Positions 23,688 to 32,327 of a stretch of 64,000 bases of DNA are shown here, piece after piece (the first letter of the stretch is position 1; each line of letters begins with the position of its first letter). This DNA comes from Beijerinckiaceae bacterium (GTDB taxonomy: Bacteria; Pseudomonadota; Alphaproteobacteria; Rhizobiales; Beijerinckiaceae): contig CANBNG010000012.1 in assembly GCA_947370975.1 (NCBI GenBank), positions 59,518-123,517 on the forward strand. Direction: 5' to 3'. The notes beneath the pieces were generated by a model, which searched no databases, had not been told where the DNA came from, and saw only the letters and a list, made by a program, of their open reading frames with translations. The position numbers and the translations under genes were made by a program.

Positions 23688-26074
23688 GCGCGTCGCGGGA
23701 CATCATGCACTATCGAACATTGCGCGCGTCCGTCGCCGGGCTTTCCGCGATGATGGTTGTCCTTGTGCTCTTGTTCAGCGGATTTCTGAACGCGAGCGCC
23801 TTCCACAAGAGCTACACCGACTCATTCGTGGCCTCGAACGGCGTTGCCGCGGGCGAAGCACGTCGCGTCATCGAATATGCGATCAAGTTTCACAAGCCGC
23901 TCGAAAACTTTGCCGCCATGAGCGAGATCCTCACCGGCGTCAAAAATGAAACCTCGCTCATTTCCAATATCTACGTGGTGCGGCCCGACGGACGCATGCT
24001 TTACGACATCAACGGTCGCGTCGAAGGCGAGCTTCCAGCCTCCCTCATGGACAAGGCGACGAGCGATAGCAAATGGGTTGCTCAGGGTGGCGAATACCAT
24101 TCCTTTCTTCCCATTCGCAATGCCGATGACAAGCGGATCGGCTTCATGGATGTCATCTTCGATGGCGCGAGCATCGAGAGCCGGACATCTGCCTATGTGT
24201 GGTCATCCATCAAATTGATGGGGCTTATCGCAGCCGCCATCATCGCTCTTCTGCTGGCCATTTTGTTCAAGATGCCGCTGTTTGATCGCAAGGGCCGTTT
24301 TCTGAAACTAAGGCTGACCATCCTGCTGGCGGGCGTTCTCTGCCTGACCCAAATTGCCTATGGCTTCATCAATATTGTCGCCTTCGAAAGTGCCTATACC
24401 GCGCTTGCCAAGAGCAACCTGACGCTGGTTGCCTCCATCATCGCGCGCCGCATCGAGCAGGTCATCAGTCTTGGCGTTACCTATAATGACCTTCCGGGCC
24501 TTGATGACTGGCTGCGTCACATTTCGCAATCCGTGCACGAAGTCGGCAGAATCGACCTGCGCGACAAGGTGAACGCGCTGATTTACTCGACGTCACCCTC
24601 CTTGACCGAGGCGGGCGCAGAGCAAGCGAGCTGGTCGCTGAAGGAGCTCTTGTCCGCAGATTCAACGGGGTCGAAGGCGACGCTTCTGGTCGCGATCTCA
24701 GGCCCGCATATAGAGGCACAGGTCAGGAACCTCGCGCTCGATGCCTTGACGGTGTTTCTGACCTCTCTCTTCTTCATGGCAGAGATGGTCGTTTTCATTG
24801 GTGTTCTGCTGCGCAAGCAGATCCTTTCTATTTCTGCGGCGATGATGCACCCGGCTGCACAATCGGAGCCGCCGGCCTCCATTCTCGATGATGTGAACGC
24901 GGTGCGTCCGCTCGCCTTCCTGCTGCTGCTGTCGAGCTACGTGTCTGTTACTTTCATCCCCTTGCTTGGCAGCCAATTCCGCGAGCCGCTGTTTGGCCTC
25001 TCGGCGCATGTCACGAGCGGGCTCCCGATTGCAGCAGAAATGTTTGGAGCCCTGCTCTCCTCGATTTTTGTCGGCGGCGCCATCGATCGCAAGGGGTGGA
25101 GACCGCCGTTCCTCGCAGGCATTCTGGCTCTGGCCTGTGGCACGGCGGCTTGCGCCTTTGCCACTGGCCCGCTGGCCCTCATTTGCTTTCGCGCTGTCAC
25201 CGGCCTTGGTTATGGTGCCGCCTGGATGGGGCTGCGCGGGCTTGTCGCGGCGGGGCGCACCGACACGTCGCGCACCAAAGGCTTCTCGCTACTTGCGGCC
25301 GGCATAGCTGCGGGTCAAATTTGCGGGGCGGTTCTTGGGGCCATGGTCGCCGAGCGCATGGGCTTTGGAAATGCCTTTCTGTTTGCCACAGGCATTGCGC
25401 TTGTCACGGGCCTGCTGGCGCTGTTCGTCTTCGAGAACATCCGGCCAGAGAGTGCGGGCGCAAGCAAGGTTTCACTCAAGCGGATTGGTACATTCTTCTT
25501 TCACCGCGACCTCATTGCCTTCTTTCTGCTGCTCACGATTCCGACCGCCATTACCTCTGCATTCCTGACCTATTATTTCCCGCTTTTTGCCAAATCCATT
25601 GGCGTCACGCAGGGCAATGTGGGTCGCGCATTCCTGCTCTATGGCATTTGCATCATCTTCCTGGGGCCCCTGCTCATCAGCTGGGCGAGCGCGCGCATTC
25701 CGGGGCGGCAACTCATGATCGCCTCCTGCCTCACGACGGTGGGCGCCTTGCTTGTCTTTTGCGCTATGCCAACTTTTGCCGGCGTGCTCATCGCGATCTT
25801 TCTGCTCGGGCTTGCAGAAGGCCTCGGGCTTGTGTCGCAAAACAGCTATTTCATCACGCTGCCCGCCCCGCGTGCCCTTGGCTTTGGCAAGGCCTTGAGC
25901 TTCTACAGCGCCGTCAAAAAGGTCGGCCAGATGACGGGGCCTGGCATATTCGGCTTCGCCTCGGTGCTTGGCGCAAGCCTTGGAGTTGGCGCTGTGGCGG
26001 CAGGCTATCTGCTGACGACACTGGTCTATGCGCTGACCCTGCAAGCCAAGGATGATCCTGCCAAGCCGCAATGA
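23684..26074 (+). CDS. MFS transporter fused to two extracytoplasmic sensor-like domains
   Basis: A 796-residue protein of unusual layout. TM1 (about 18-37), an extracytoplasmic Cache-like domain (38-172; strands SNIYVVRPDGRMLYDIN and FLPIRNADDKRIGFMDVIF), TM2 (173-196), TM3 (209-234), a second extracytoplasmic domain (235-350; EQVISLGVTYNDLPGLDDWL, as in membrane sensor Cache domains), TM4 (352-376), then a complete 12-helix MFS domain (408-790; GGAIDRKGWRPP as A-motif). Normal MFS carriers are about 400 residues and lack such modules. Likely a ligand-gated carrier or transceptor. Last gene of the operon started at 20357. Confidence 0.82.
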   Translation: MSASRDIMHYRTLRASVAGLSAMMVVLVLLFSGFLNASAFHKSYTDSFVASNGVAAGEARRVIEYAIKFHKPLENFAAMSEILTGVKNETSLISNIYVVRPDGRMLYDINGRVEGELPASLMDKATSDSKWVAQGGEYHSFLPIRNADDKRIGFMDVIFDGASIESRTSAYVWSSIKLMGLIAAAIIALLLAILFKMPLFDRKGRFLKLRLTILLAGVLCLTQIAYGFINIVAFESAYTALAKSNLTLVASIIARRIEQVISLGVTYNDLPGLDDWLRHISQSVHEVGRIDLRDKVNALIYSTSPSLTEAGAEQASWSLKELLSADSTGSKATLLVAISGPHIEAQVRNLALDALTVFLTSLFFMAEMVVFIGVLLRKQILSISAAMMHPAAQSEPPASILDDVNAVRPLAFLLLLSSYVSVTFIPLLGSQFREPLFGLSAHVTSGLPIAAEMFGALLSSIFVGGAIDRKGWRPPFLAGILALACGTAACAFATGPLALICFRAVTGLGYGAAWMGLRGLVAAGRTDTSRTKGFSLLAAGIAAGQICGAVLGAMVAERMGFGNAFLFATGIALVTGLLALFVFENIRPESAGASKVSLKRIGTFFFHRDLIAFFLLLTIPTAITSAFLTYYFPLFAKSIGVTQGNVGRAFLLYGICIIFLGPLLISWASARIPGRQLMIASCLTTVGALLVFCAMPTFAGVLIAIFLLGLAEGLGLVSQNSYFITLPAPRALGFGKALSFYSAVKKVGQMTGPGIFGFASVLGASLGVGAVAAGYLLTTLVYALTLQAKDDPAKPQ

Positions 26075-26192
26075 GCTTGCGACACTAGGCGACACAACCG
26101 GAAGGTTTGCGACAAGATTCCTTGCTTAACACCATCCTCCTGCGACGAGCCGCCCCCCAAATGGCTCCATCAACTTCGAGGAGCCAGAAATC

Positions 26193-27923
26193 ATGGACAG
26201 GCGCAATTTTCTTAAAGGCACGGCAACTTCGGCTTTGGCACTGAGCGCGGGGCTTGCTCTCAAGACGGCCGCAAAAGCCGCAACGGTTGTCGAGCTTCCC
26301 TCCTACCACCGCCTGTTCCCGGATCTTCCCGCTGCCAAATTCGATATGGCCGATCTTGAGCGTCTGGCCTCGGGCGATGGCAAGGACCTGCCGGGCATGA
26401 GCGCTGCCCCTGAACTGCTCAAGGACAAGGACAAGAAGCCGCTCCGCTCCGCACAGGGCAAGCTGGTGATGTCGGCCACGCCCGAAAACGAAATGGACGA
26501 CGAAGAGAATTTCGGCCTGCCTGCGGGCTATACCTATCTCGGCCAATTCGTCGACCACGATCTGACCTTCAAGGGCGATGATGACTTCGCGGTCAAAGGC
26601 GCATCGGGCGTGAATGCACGCACCCCGCGCTTCGATCTGGATTCAGTCTATGGCGCGGGCCCCGGCCTTCAGCCCTTTCTCTACGAGGCCGACGGCCGGC
26701 GCTTGCAGCGCGGGCGTCATTTGACGCGCTCTGGCAAACCTTCCAACGCGCGTGACCATGTGCGTGTGGGCGACCGCGCGCTGATTGGCGACAAGCGCAA
26801 TGACGAGAATGTTCTTGTGAGCCAGCTGCATGGCGTCTTTGCCGATTTCCACAATGCCGTCGCCGACGATGCGCGCACGATGGATTTCGATGCCCTGCGC
26901 CGCAACGTCAGCTGGCATTATCAATGGATGCTGCTGACCGATTTTCTGCCCCGTCTGTGCGGGCCCGATGTGGTCGCGAGCCTGCTCCCGGGCTTTGGCG
27001 AGAATGGCATGGTTGGAATGCCGCGCCCGCAACTCAAGCTCACCGCCAACATGCCCGCTGAAGGCATCCCGCTGGAATTCACCGATGCCGCCTATCGCTT
27101 CGGGCACTCGGTCATCCGGTCTGTCTATCGCCTGAACGAGCCCATGCGCGGAACAGCTGACGAGATCCGCCGCAACAAGGCCATGGCGGGACGCCTGGCC
27201 ATTTTCGCAGCGGCAGAAAATGCCGGCCTCAACGGGTTCCGCACCTTTCCGTCGGAATGGGCTATCGACTGGAATCTCTACTTTGAAACCCGCACGCCGC
27301 TCTCGGTGGCCCATATTGCCGACGGCGCACGACGCGTGCAGGCCTCCTACAAGATCGACACCTCGCTCACCAATCCTCTCAGCCATCTGCCAGAATTTTC
27401 CCGCATGCAGGAGAACGGGCAATTGCGTCAGGACAAGGATGGTTTCGCCGTGCCAAAGCCCGGCGCCATGCCCAATCTGACCTTGCGCAATCTGACGCGC
27501 GGACAGGTCAGTGGCTTACCGAGCGGCCAGGATGTCGCGCGCGCTATGGGCATCGAGCCGCTTGCCGACGCGGATCTGCGGGTTGGCAAGGCGAGCGTCG
27601 ATGGGCTGGAGGAAAATCGCTCCATCGTTGAATATGGCGAGAGCTTCCGCGGCAGCGCGCCTTTGTGGTTCTACGTTCTGGCGGAAGCCCAGCACGATTG
27701 GAGCCAGCGTGCGCGCGCGACCAAGGGCGATGAAAATGCCAAAAACGCGGTCCCGAGCCGCTTGGGCCCTGTGGGTGGCCGCATTGTCGCGGAGACCTTC
27801 GTTGCCTTGATGTCGCGCGATCCCGCAAGCGTCCTGCAGGCGCCGGCAACATGGCGTCCGACATACCAAGACAAGGGCAAGTTTGGTATGGTCGAGCTTG
27901 TCACGATCGCCGGGCACGGTTGA
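26193..27923 (+). CDS. Tat-exported animal-type haem peroxidase
   Basis: A 576-residue periplasmic peroxidase. Tat signal MDRRNFLKGTATSALALSAG. It carries the marks of the animal haem peroxidase superfamily: LGQFVDHDLTF with distal His122, LLTDFLPRLCG, and YRFGHSVIRSVYRLNE with proximal His305. The central ENVLVSQLHGVFADFHN helix also fits. Haem must be inserted before folded export. It stands 119 bp after the sensor-MFS gene and 21 bp before a response regulator gene, so it may be controlled by that two-component system. Substrate unknown; halide or phenolic oxidation is typical. Confidence 0.87.
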   Translation: MDRRNFLKGTATSALALSAGLALKTAAKAATVVELPSYHRLFPDLPAAKFDMADLERLASGDGKDLPGMSAAPELLKDKDKKPLRSAQGKLVMSATPENEMDDEENFGLPAGYTYLGQFVDHDLTFKGDDDFAVKGASGVNARTPRFDLDSVYGAGPGLQPFLYEADGRRLQRGRHLTRSGKPSNARDHVRVGDRALIGDKRNDENVLVSQLHGVFADFHNAVADDARTMDFDALRRNVSWHYQWMLLTDFLPRLCGPDVVASLLPGFGENGMVGMPRPQLKLTANMPAEGIPLEFTDAAYRFGHSVIRSVYRLNEPMRGTADEIRRNKAMAGRLAIFAAAENAGLNGFRTFPSEWAIDWNLYFETRTPLSVAHIADGARRVQASYKIDTSLTNPLSHLPEFSRMQENGQLRQDKDGFAVPKPGAMPNLTLRNLTRGQVSGLPSGQDVARAMGIEPLADADLRVGKASVDGLEENRSIVEYGESFRGSAPLWFYVLAEAQHDWSQRARATKGDENAKNAVPSRLGPVGGRIVAETFVALMSRDPASVLQAPATWRPTYQDKGKFGMVELVTIAGHG

Positions 27924-27944
27924 GACAAGGGCCCGGTGGGACAG

Positions 27945-28670
27945 ATGACCAGACAAGCACGTATCCTGATTGTCGACGACGAGGCCGATATTCGCGAGCC
28001 CCTGGCTGAATATCTCTCGCGGCAGGATTTCACCGTCTACGTTGCAGCCAATGCAGCGCAGACGCGAGCCGAACTTGCGCGCACGGACGTCGATCTCGTC
28101 ATTCTCGACATCATGATGCCGGGCGAAGATGGGTTGAGCCTGTGCCGCGACCTGAGAGCGCGGACGGATATTCCCATCATCCTGCTCTCGGCCCGGACAG
28201 ATGATATCGATCGCATCATCGGCCTTGAAATGGGCAGCGATGATTATATCGGCAAGCCGTTCGTGCCGCGTGAATTGCTGGCCCGCATCCGTGCGGTCTT
28301 GCGGCGCACAGGCTCACGCGTGGGGCCAACGCAAGGCCATGCGCGCAAGATCTATCGGTTTGACAGGTGGATCTTGAAAGCCGACGAGCGCAGCCTTGTG
28401 GGTGAAGATGGCGTGACAGTGCCTGTTGGCGATGCGGAGTTTCGTCTCCTCCTTGCCTTCGTCATGCGGCCCCGCCAGGTGCTGTCGCGCAATCAATTGC
28501 TCGACCTTGCAGACGCCCGCGAGGCCGATCCTTTTGACCGCAGCATCGACAATCGCATCGTGCGTCTGCGCAAGAAACTGGAGCGCGATCCTGCCGATCC
28601 TGCTCTCATCAAGACCGTGCGCAGCGGCGGCTATGTGCTGGCGACAGATGTGAGGCAGATCGATCCATGA
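27945..28670 (+). CDS. OmpR-family response regulator
   Basis: A 241-residue two-domain regulator. Receiver with acidic pair D11-D12, phosphoacceptor D55 in VILDIMMPG and Lys in IGKPF; OmpR-type winged-helix DNA-binding domain (about 130-236) ending with VRSGGYVLA. Start at the ATG at 27945, which has GGTGGGA upstream; a GTG at 27936 is less likely. It overlaps the kinase gene by four bases (ATGA), the usual cognate arrangement. Confidence 0.93.
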   Translation: MTRQARILIVDDEADIREPLAEYLSRQDFTVYVAANAAQTRAELARTDVDLVILDIMMPGEDGLSLCRDLRARTDIPIILLSARTDDIDRIIGLEMGSDDYIGKPFVPRELLARIRAVLRRTGSRVGPTQGHARKIYRFDRWILKADERSLVGEDGVTVPVGDAEFRLLLAFVMRPRQVLSRNQLLDLADAREADPFDRSIDNRIVRLRKKLERDPADPALIKTVRSGGYVLATDVRQIDP

Positions 28671-30301
28671 CATCGCGCCTGCCCAAATGGATCAGCTGGA
28701 TCTGGCCGCGCCAACTCGTCGGCCAGATCGCTGTCGTGGTCGCGCTGGCCTTGCTGATCGCGCAGACGCTGAACGTGTTCCTGCTCATGGGCGAGCGGCA
28801 GATCGAACAATTGGGCCGACGCCGCGACATGGCTGAAACAAGCTGCACGAGTGCGGCGAAAGCCATTTATCTCGCGCCCGAACGTCGGCGCGAGGAAGAA
28901 GCGCGCAGGCTTTCGACGAGCTGGCTGACTCTGACGTTTTCAAATGCAGGCCTGCGTCGCATTCCTTCCCTCACCGAGGACGCGCCGCTTGCGCGCCGCG
29001 TCGAGGGTGCATTGCGCAGTGACAGCTTGGTGCCCTACATGATCGAGGCCGGCACGCGGCCCCTGCCGGGCGGACCGCAGCAGCAAGACTTGCGCGAGAT
29101 CCCGCCAAACGACCGCCGCGATGCCGGGCGGAGTGAGCCGGACCCGCGTTTTGGCGGGCCGCCACCACGGCGTTTTGACGGCCCACCGCCAAGACGCTTG
29201 GATGAGCCACCACCCCGACGCTTCGAAGAGCCGCCGCCAAGGCGTTTTGATGAGCCGCCACCCCGACGCTTCGAAGAGCCGCCGCCCAGGCGTTTTGATG
29301 AGCCGCCACCCCGGCCGCGCGACGAACTTCGCTATGCGGGCATGGAGCCTTGGCCCGTGCGCCCAATCGAGACTGTGGTGGCCATCCAGTTCGATCAGCG
29401 CTCGAACTGGCTGACCTGCCGCGTTATCAGCCAGCCGGAAGACCCCTTCATCAGCCTGCGGCTGTTGTCGGGCACTCTGGCGCTTTATGCCTTTGTTCTG
29501 GGGGCGACGATCTTGATCACGCGACGCCTTGGACGACCCCTGTCACAGCTTGCCGTTGCCGCCTCGCAAATTGGACGCGGCGACAAGGTTTCCCCCATCG
29601 AAGCGACCGGCCCCAAGGAAGTGGCCGCCGCAGCTCAGGCTTTCAACGAGATGAATGCGCGCATCACACAGCTTCTCTCAGAAAAAGACGCCATGCTCGG
29701 CGCCATCGGCCACGACCTGCGCACGCCACTCACCTCGTTGCGCATTCGCGCCGAGAATCTGCCGCCCTCGGGCGAAGTCGAGCGGATGATCGCCACCATC
29801 GGCCATCTGTCCAAAATGCTCGATGGCATTTTGCAACTGGCGCAATTGGGCAAGCAGGAGGAAGCACCGGTCGCAACCGATGTTGGCCTGCTGGTCACGA
29901 CCATGGTTGAGGAATTCGAAGATCTCGGCGCGGATGTCACCTTCAAGCCTTCGCCGCGCGTCCTGCATAATCTGCGGCCACATCTGTGCATGCGGCTGCT
30001 GCGCAATCTGATCGAGAATGCCGTGAAATATGGCGAGCGCGCGCGCGTCTCTCTGGAGACGAAGCCGCACCGGCTGATGATCCACATTGATGATGATGGC
30101 CCGGGCCTCGATCCTAACGTGCTTGAGCGCATCATGCAGCCCTTCGAGCGGCTTGAGGCCTCACGCAACCGGCAAACCGGCGGCGCTGGGCTCGGCCTTG
30201 CCATTGCGCGCGGCATTGCCGACCTGCACGATGCCCGGATTGATTTCAAAAACCGGACAGAAGGCGGATTGCGCGTGACGGTGAGCATTCCCGCGCGCTG
30301 A
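28667..30301 (+). CDS. Sensor histidine kinase with proline-rich periplasmic repeat
   Basis: A 544-residue EnvZ-like kinase. TM1 at about 19-41, periplasmic part 42-265, TM2 at about 266-287, HAMP (288-340), H-box IGHDLRTPLTS with His349, N-box NLIENAVKYG, G1 box DDDGPG and G2 box GAGLGLAI. The periplasmic part is unusual: residues 165-220 are seven tandem copies of an 8-residue Pro-Arg-rich unit. It pairs with the OmpR-type regulator and may control the peroxidase and upstream operon. It ends 5 bp from the convergent methyltransferase gene. Confidence 0.92.
   Translation: MTSRLPKWISWIWPRQLVGQIAVVVALALLIAQTLNVFLLMGERQIEQLGRRRDMAETSCTSAAKAIYLAPERRREEEARRLSTSWLTLTFSNAGLRRIPSLTEDAPLARRVEGALRSDSLVPYMIEAGTRPLPGGPQQQDLREIPPNDRRDAGRSEPDPRFGGPPPRRFDGPPPRRLDEPPPRRFEEPPPRRFDEPPPRRFEEPPPRRFDEPPPRPRDELRYAGMEPWPVRPIETVVAIQFDQRSNWLTCRVISQPEDPFISLRLLSGTLALYAFVLGATILITRRLGRPLSQLAVAASQIGRGDKVSPIEATGPKEVAAAAQAFNEMNARITQLLSEKDAMLGAIGHDLRTPLTSLRIRAENLPPSGEVERMIATIGHLSKMLDGILQLAQLGKQEEAPVATDVGLLVTTMVEEFEDLGADVTFKPSPRVLHNLRPHLCMRLLRNLIENAVKYGERARVSLETKPHRLMIHIDDDGPGLDPNVLERIMQPFERLEASRNRQTGGAGLGLAIARGIADLHDARIDFKNRTEGGLRVTVSIPAR
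29159..29326 (+). repeat. Seven 24-bp tandem repeats in the kinase gene
   Basis: Seven in-frame units of 24 bp encode PPPRRFDG, PPPRRLDE, PPPRRFEE, PPPRRFDE, PPPRRFEE, PPPRRFDE, PPPRPRDE. The central units alternate as a higher-order 48-bp pair (CGTTTTGATGAGCCGCC and CGACGCTTCGAAGAGCC), so they arose by recent pairwise duplication. Copy number may vary among strains. Confidence 0.9.
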
Positions 30302-30306
30302 AAGGA

Positions 30307-30801
30307 TCAGCCCGCGCTTGCCGACAGGCCCTTGGCCTCGGCGCGAATGCGGACTGCCAGCACGAGCCCGTTGAGTAGCGAAAACACCAGAGCCAGATTG
30401 GGCAGGCCCAGGGCCAGCGGCAGGACAGCAATCTCGCCGATCACCACGAGATAATTGGGGTGACTCACCCAGCGATAGGGCCCCCGGCGCACGAGCGGAG
30501 CGCCCGGCAGGAGGATGATCCGCGTCGTCCAGCGCGCGCCAAGGCTCGCCAGCGTCCAGATGCGCAAGAGCTGCAAGAGCCCGTAAAGGGCGAGCCAGAG
30601 CGGAACGACCTCCGTGCTCCAGCCAAACCACCAGAGCGTTGCCAGCCAGCCCGCATGCAGCAGCACGATGGCCGGATAATGCCCCGGTGCAATCTCGACC
30701 GCGCCCTGCGCCATCAGCCGCGCAGTGTTGCGCCGTGCGAGCACGAGTTCGCCCAGACGCTGCGCCGTGACGAAAGCAAGCAGAAGGACGGCAGCACTCA
30801 T
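30307..30801 (-). CDS. Isoprenylcysteine carboxyl methyltransferase-like membrane methyltransferase
   Basis: A 164-residue membrane protein with about four helices and the C-terminal ICMT signature GPYRWVSHPNYLVVIGE, which binds S-adenosylmethionine. It overlaps the type III polyketide synthase gene by four bases. The same pair occurs in alkylresorcinol/alkylpyrone clusters (SrsA-SrsB in Streptomyces, BpsA-BpsB in Bacillus), where the methyltransferase O-methylates the phenolic or pyrone lipid product. Confidence 0.85.
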   Translation of the reverse strand: MSAAVLLLAFVTAQRLGELVLARRNTARLMAQGAVEIAPGHYPAIVLLHAGWLATLWWFGWSTEVVPLWLALYGLLQLLRIWTLASLGARWTTRIILLPGAPLVRRGPYRWVSHPNYLVVIGEIAVLPLALGLPNLALVFSLLNGLVLAVRIRAEAKGLSASAG

Positions 30802-31850
30802 GAGGACCGCCGCAAGGCGACACAGCTCGCCGTAAAGCCCGGTCCCATGGCCGTCATCAACATGGCCTCGGGCAATTGCCCCTGCGCCAGACGCTCGAGC
30901 ACGAAAAGCACGGTTGGCGCGGACATATTGCCATATTCGGCGAGGATCGCGCGCTCGACATCGAGTGCCCCATCAGGCAAGCGCAGGCAGGCCTCGAGCG
31001 CTTCCACGACTTTCGCACCGCCGGGGTGGCAGATGTAGCGGTCGATGCGCGAGCGGTCGACGCCCTCGCGCGCGCAGATAGCATCGAGCGCGCCGCCCAG
31101 CTCGCTTGCAACAAAGGGCGGGATCGCACGATCGAAAATCACCCCGAAGCCCTGTGGCTCGACGTCCCAGCCCATGATGCCCAGTGTGCCCGGCCAATTG
31201 TGATCGCCCGCTGCCTCGATGGCTGCCAGACCCGGCGCGGCGGTGGAGACAATGCAGGCAGCCGCACCGTCGCCAAACAGGGCGGTGGCGACAATATTGG
31301 CCTTGCTCAGCGTATCGAGCCGGAACGAGAGCGAGCATAATTCAACGGCGACAAACAGGACGATGGAGCCTGGCTCCGCGCGCGCAAGCCGCGAGGCCAG
31401 CGCAAGACCCGCGACCCCGCCCCCACAGCCAAGCCCGAAGACAGGCACGCGCCGCACGCCGGGACGAAACCCCATGTCGGCAGCAACCCGCGCCTCAAGG
31501 CTCGGCGTTGCAATGCCGGTTGAGGAGACAGTCACGATGGAATCGACATCGCCCGGCGCCAGCCCCGCGCGGGTCAGGGCCTCGCCCGCGGCCTTGCGAA
31601 AGAGGTCGCACGCGCCCTCCAGATAAGCGGCTGTACGCTCGGGCCAGCCACGCGGCGTCTCATACCAATCAGCGGGGCGCACGGCGCGGCGCGTCTTGAT
31701 TCCCGATGTGTGAAAGACGTTGGCAACGCGATCCCAGACGGCGAGGCGTTCGCCAAACATGCGGCCGGCGCGGCGCGCAATATCTCCCTGCTCGAGCACA
31801 TGCTCGGGCACGGCGGTCGCGATGGAGAGAATGGAAGGCAAGCGGGTCAT
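30798..31850 (-). CDS. Type III polyketide synthase
   Basis: A 350-residue chalcone synthase-fold enzyme. The catalytic triad is visible: Cys142 in VFGLGCGGG, His275 in ICHPGGAK and Asn308 in EYGNMSAPT. It would extend an acyl-CoA starter with malonyl- or methylmalonyl-CoA to make an alkylresorcinol or pyrone. Adjacent methyltransferase gene supports a methylated lipid phenol. It begins 51 bp after mce on the same strand, so it could be transcribed from the long nuo-birA-rnj-mce unit. Confidence 0.92.
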   Translation of the reverse strand: MTRLPSILSIATAVPEHVLEQGDIARRAGRMFGERLAVWDRVANVFHTSGIKTRRAVRPADWYETPRGWPERTAAYLEGACDLFRKAAGEALTRAGLAPGDVDSIVTVSSTGIATPSLEARVAADMGFRPGVRRVPVFGLGCGGGVAGLALASRLARAEPGSIVLFVAVELCSLSFRLDTLSKANIVATALFGDGAAACIVSTAAPGLAAIEAAGDHNWPGTLGIMGWDVEPQGFGVIFDRAIPPFVASELGGALDAICAREGVDRSRIDRYICHPGGAKVVEALEACLRLPDGALDVERAILAEYGNMSAPTVLFVLERLAQGQLPEAMLMTAMGPGFTASCVALRRSS

Positions 31851-31901
31851 GCGTTTCCCTTCGAGGCTGACGCCAGACGAACCCGCGAGACGCCTGCTTG
31901 T

Positions 31902-32306
31902 TCAGATTTGCTCGAGTTCGACCAGCGTACCGTTGAAATCCTTCGGATGCAGGAAGAGCACAGGCTTGCCATGGGCACCGATTTTCGGCTCGCCATTGCC
32001 AAGCACGCGCGCGCCGCCAGCCTTCAGCCGGTCGCGCGCGACGATAATATCATCCACCTCGTAACAGATGTGATGCATTCCTCCATCAGCGTTCTTCTCG
32101 AGGAATTTCGCGATGGGGGAATTTTCACCCAAGGGTTCGAGCAACTCGATCTTGGTGTTGGGCAGTTCGATGAAGACCACGGTCACGCCATGCTCGGGCA
32201 CGGCCTGCGCGGGAGAGACGCGAGCGCCAAGCGTATCGCGGTAGAGGGCAGTCGCCCTTGCAAGATCCTTCACCGCAATGGCGACATGATTCAGGCGACC
32301 GATCAT
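31902..32306 (-). CDS. mce: Methylmalonyl-CoA epimerase
   Basis: A 134-residue glyoxalase-fold enzyme that interconverts the (R) and (S) forms of methylmalonyl-CoA in propionyl-CoA metabolism. Metal ligands of the family can be seen: His in LNHVAIAVKDL, His in GGMHHICYEV and the C-terminal Glu in GTLVELEQI. Its place directly after rnj is the usual order in Hyphomicrobiales. Length matches the family. Confidence 0.92.
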   Translation of the reverse strand: MIGRLNHVAIAVKDLARATALYRDTLGARVSPAQAVPEHGVTVVFIELPNTKIELLEPLGENSPIAKFLEKNADGGMHHICYEVDDIIVARDRLKAGGARVLGNGEPKIGAHGKPVLFLHPKDFNGTLVELEQI

Positions 32307-32327
32307 AACCCTCTCCCGCTTATTGGC

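Noticed and set aside
29159..29326. Possible CRISPR or VNTR outside a gene
   Set aside because: The 24-bp units are tandem with no spacers and keep the kinase reading frame, so it is a coding repeat.
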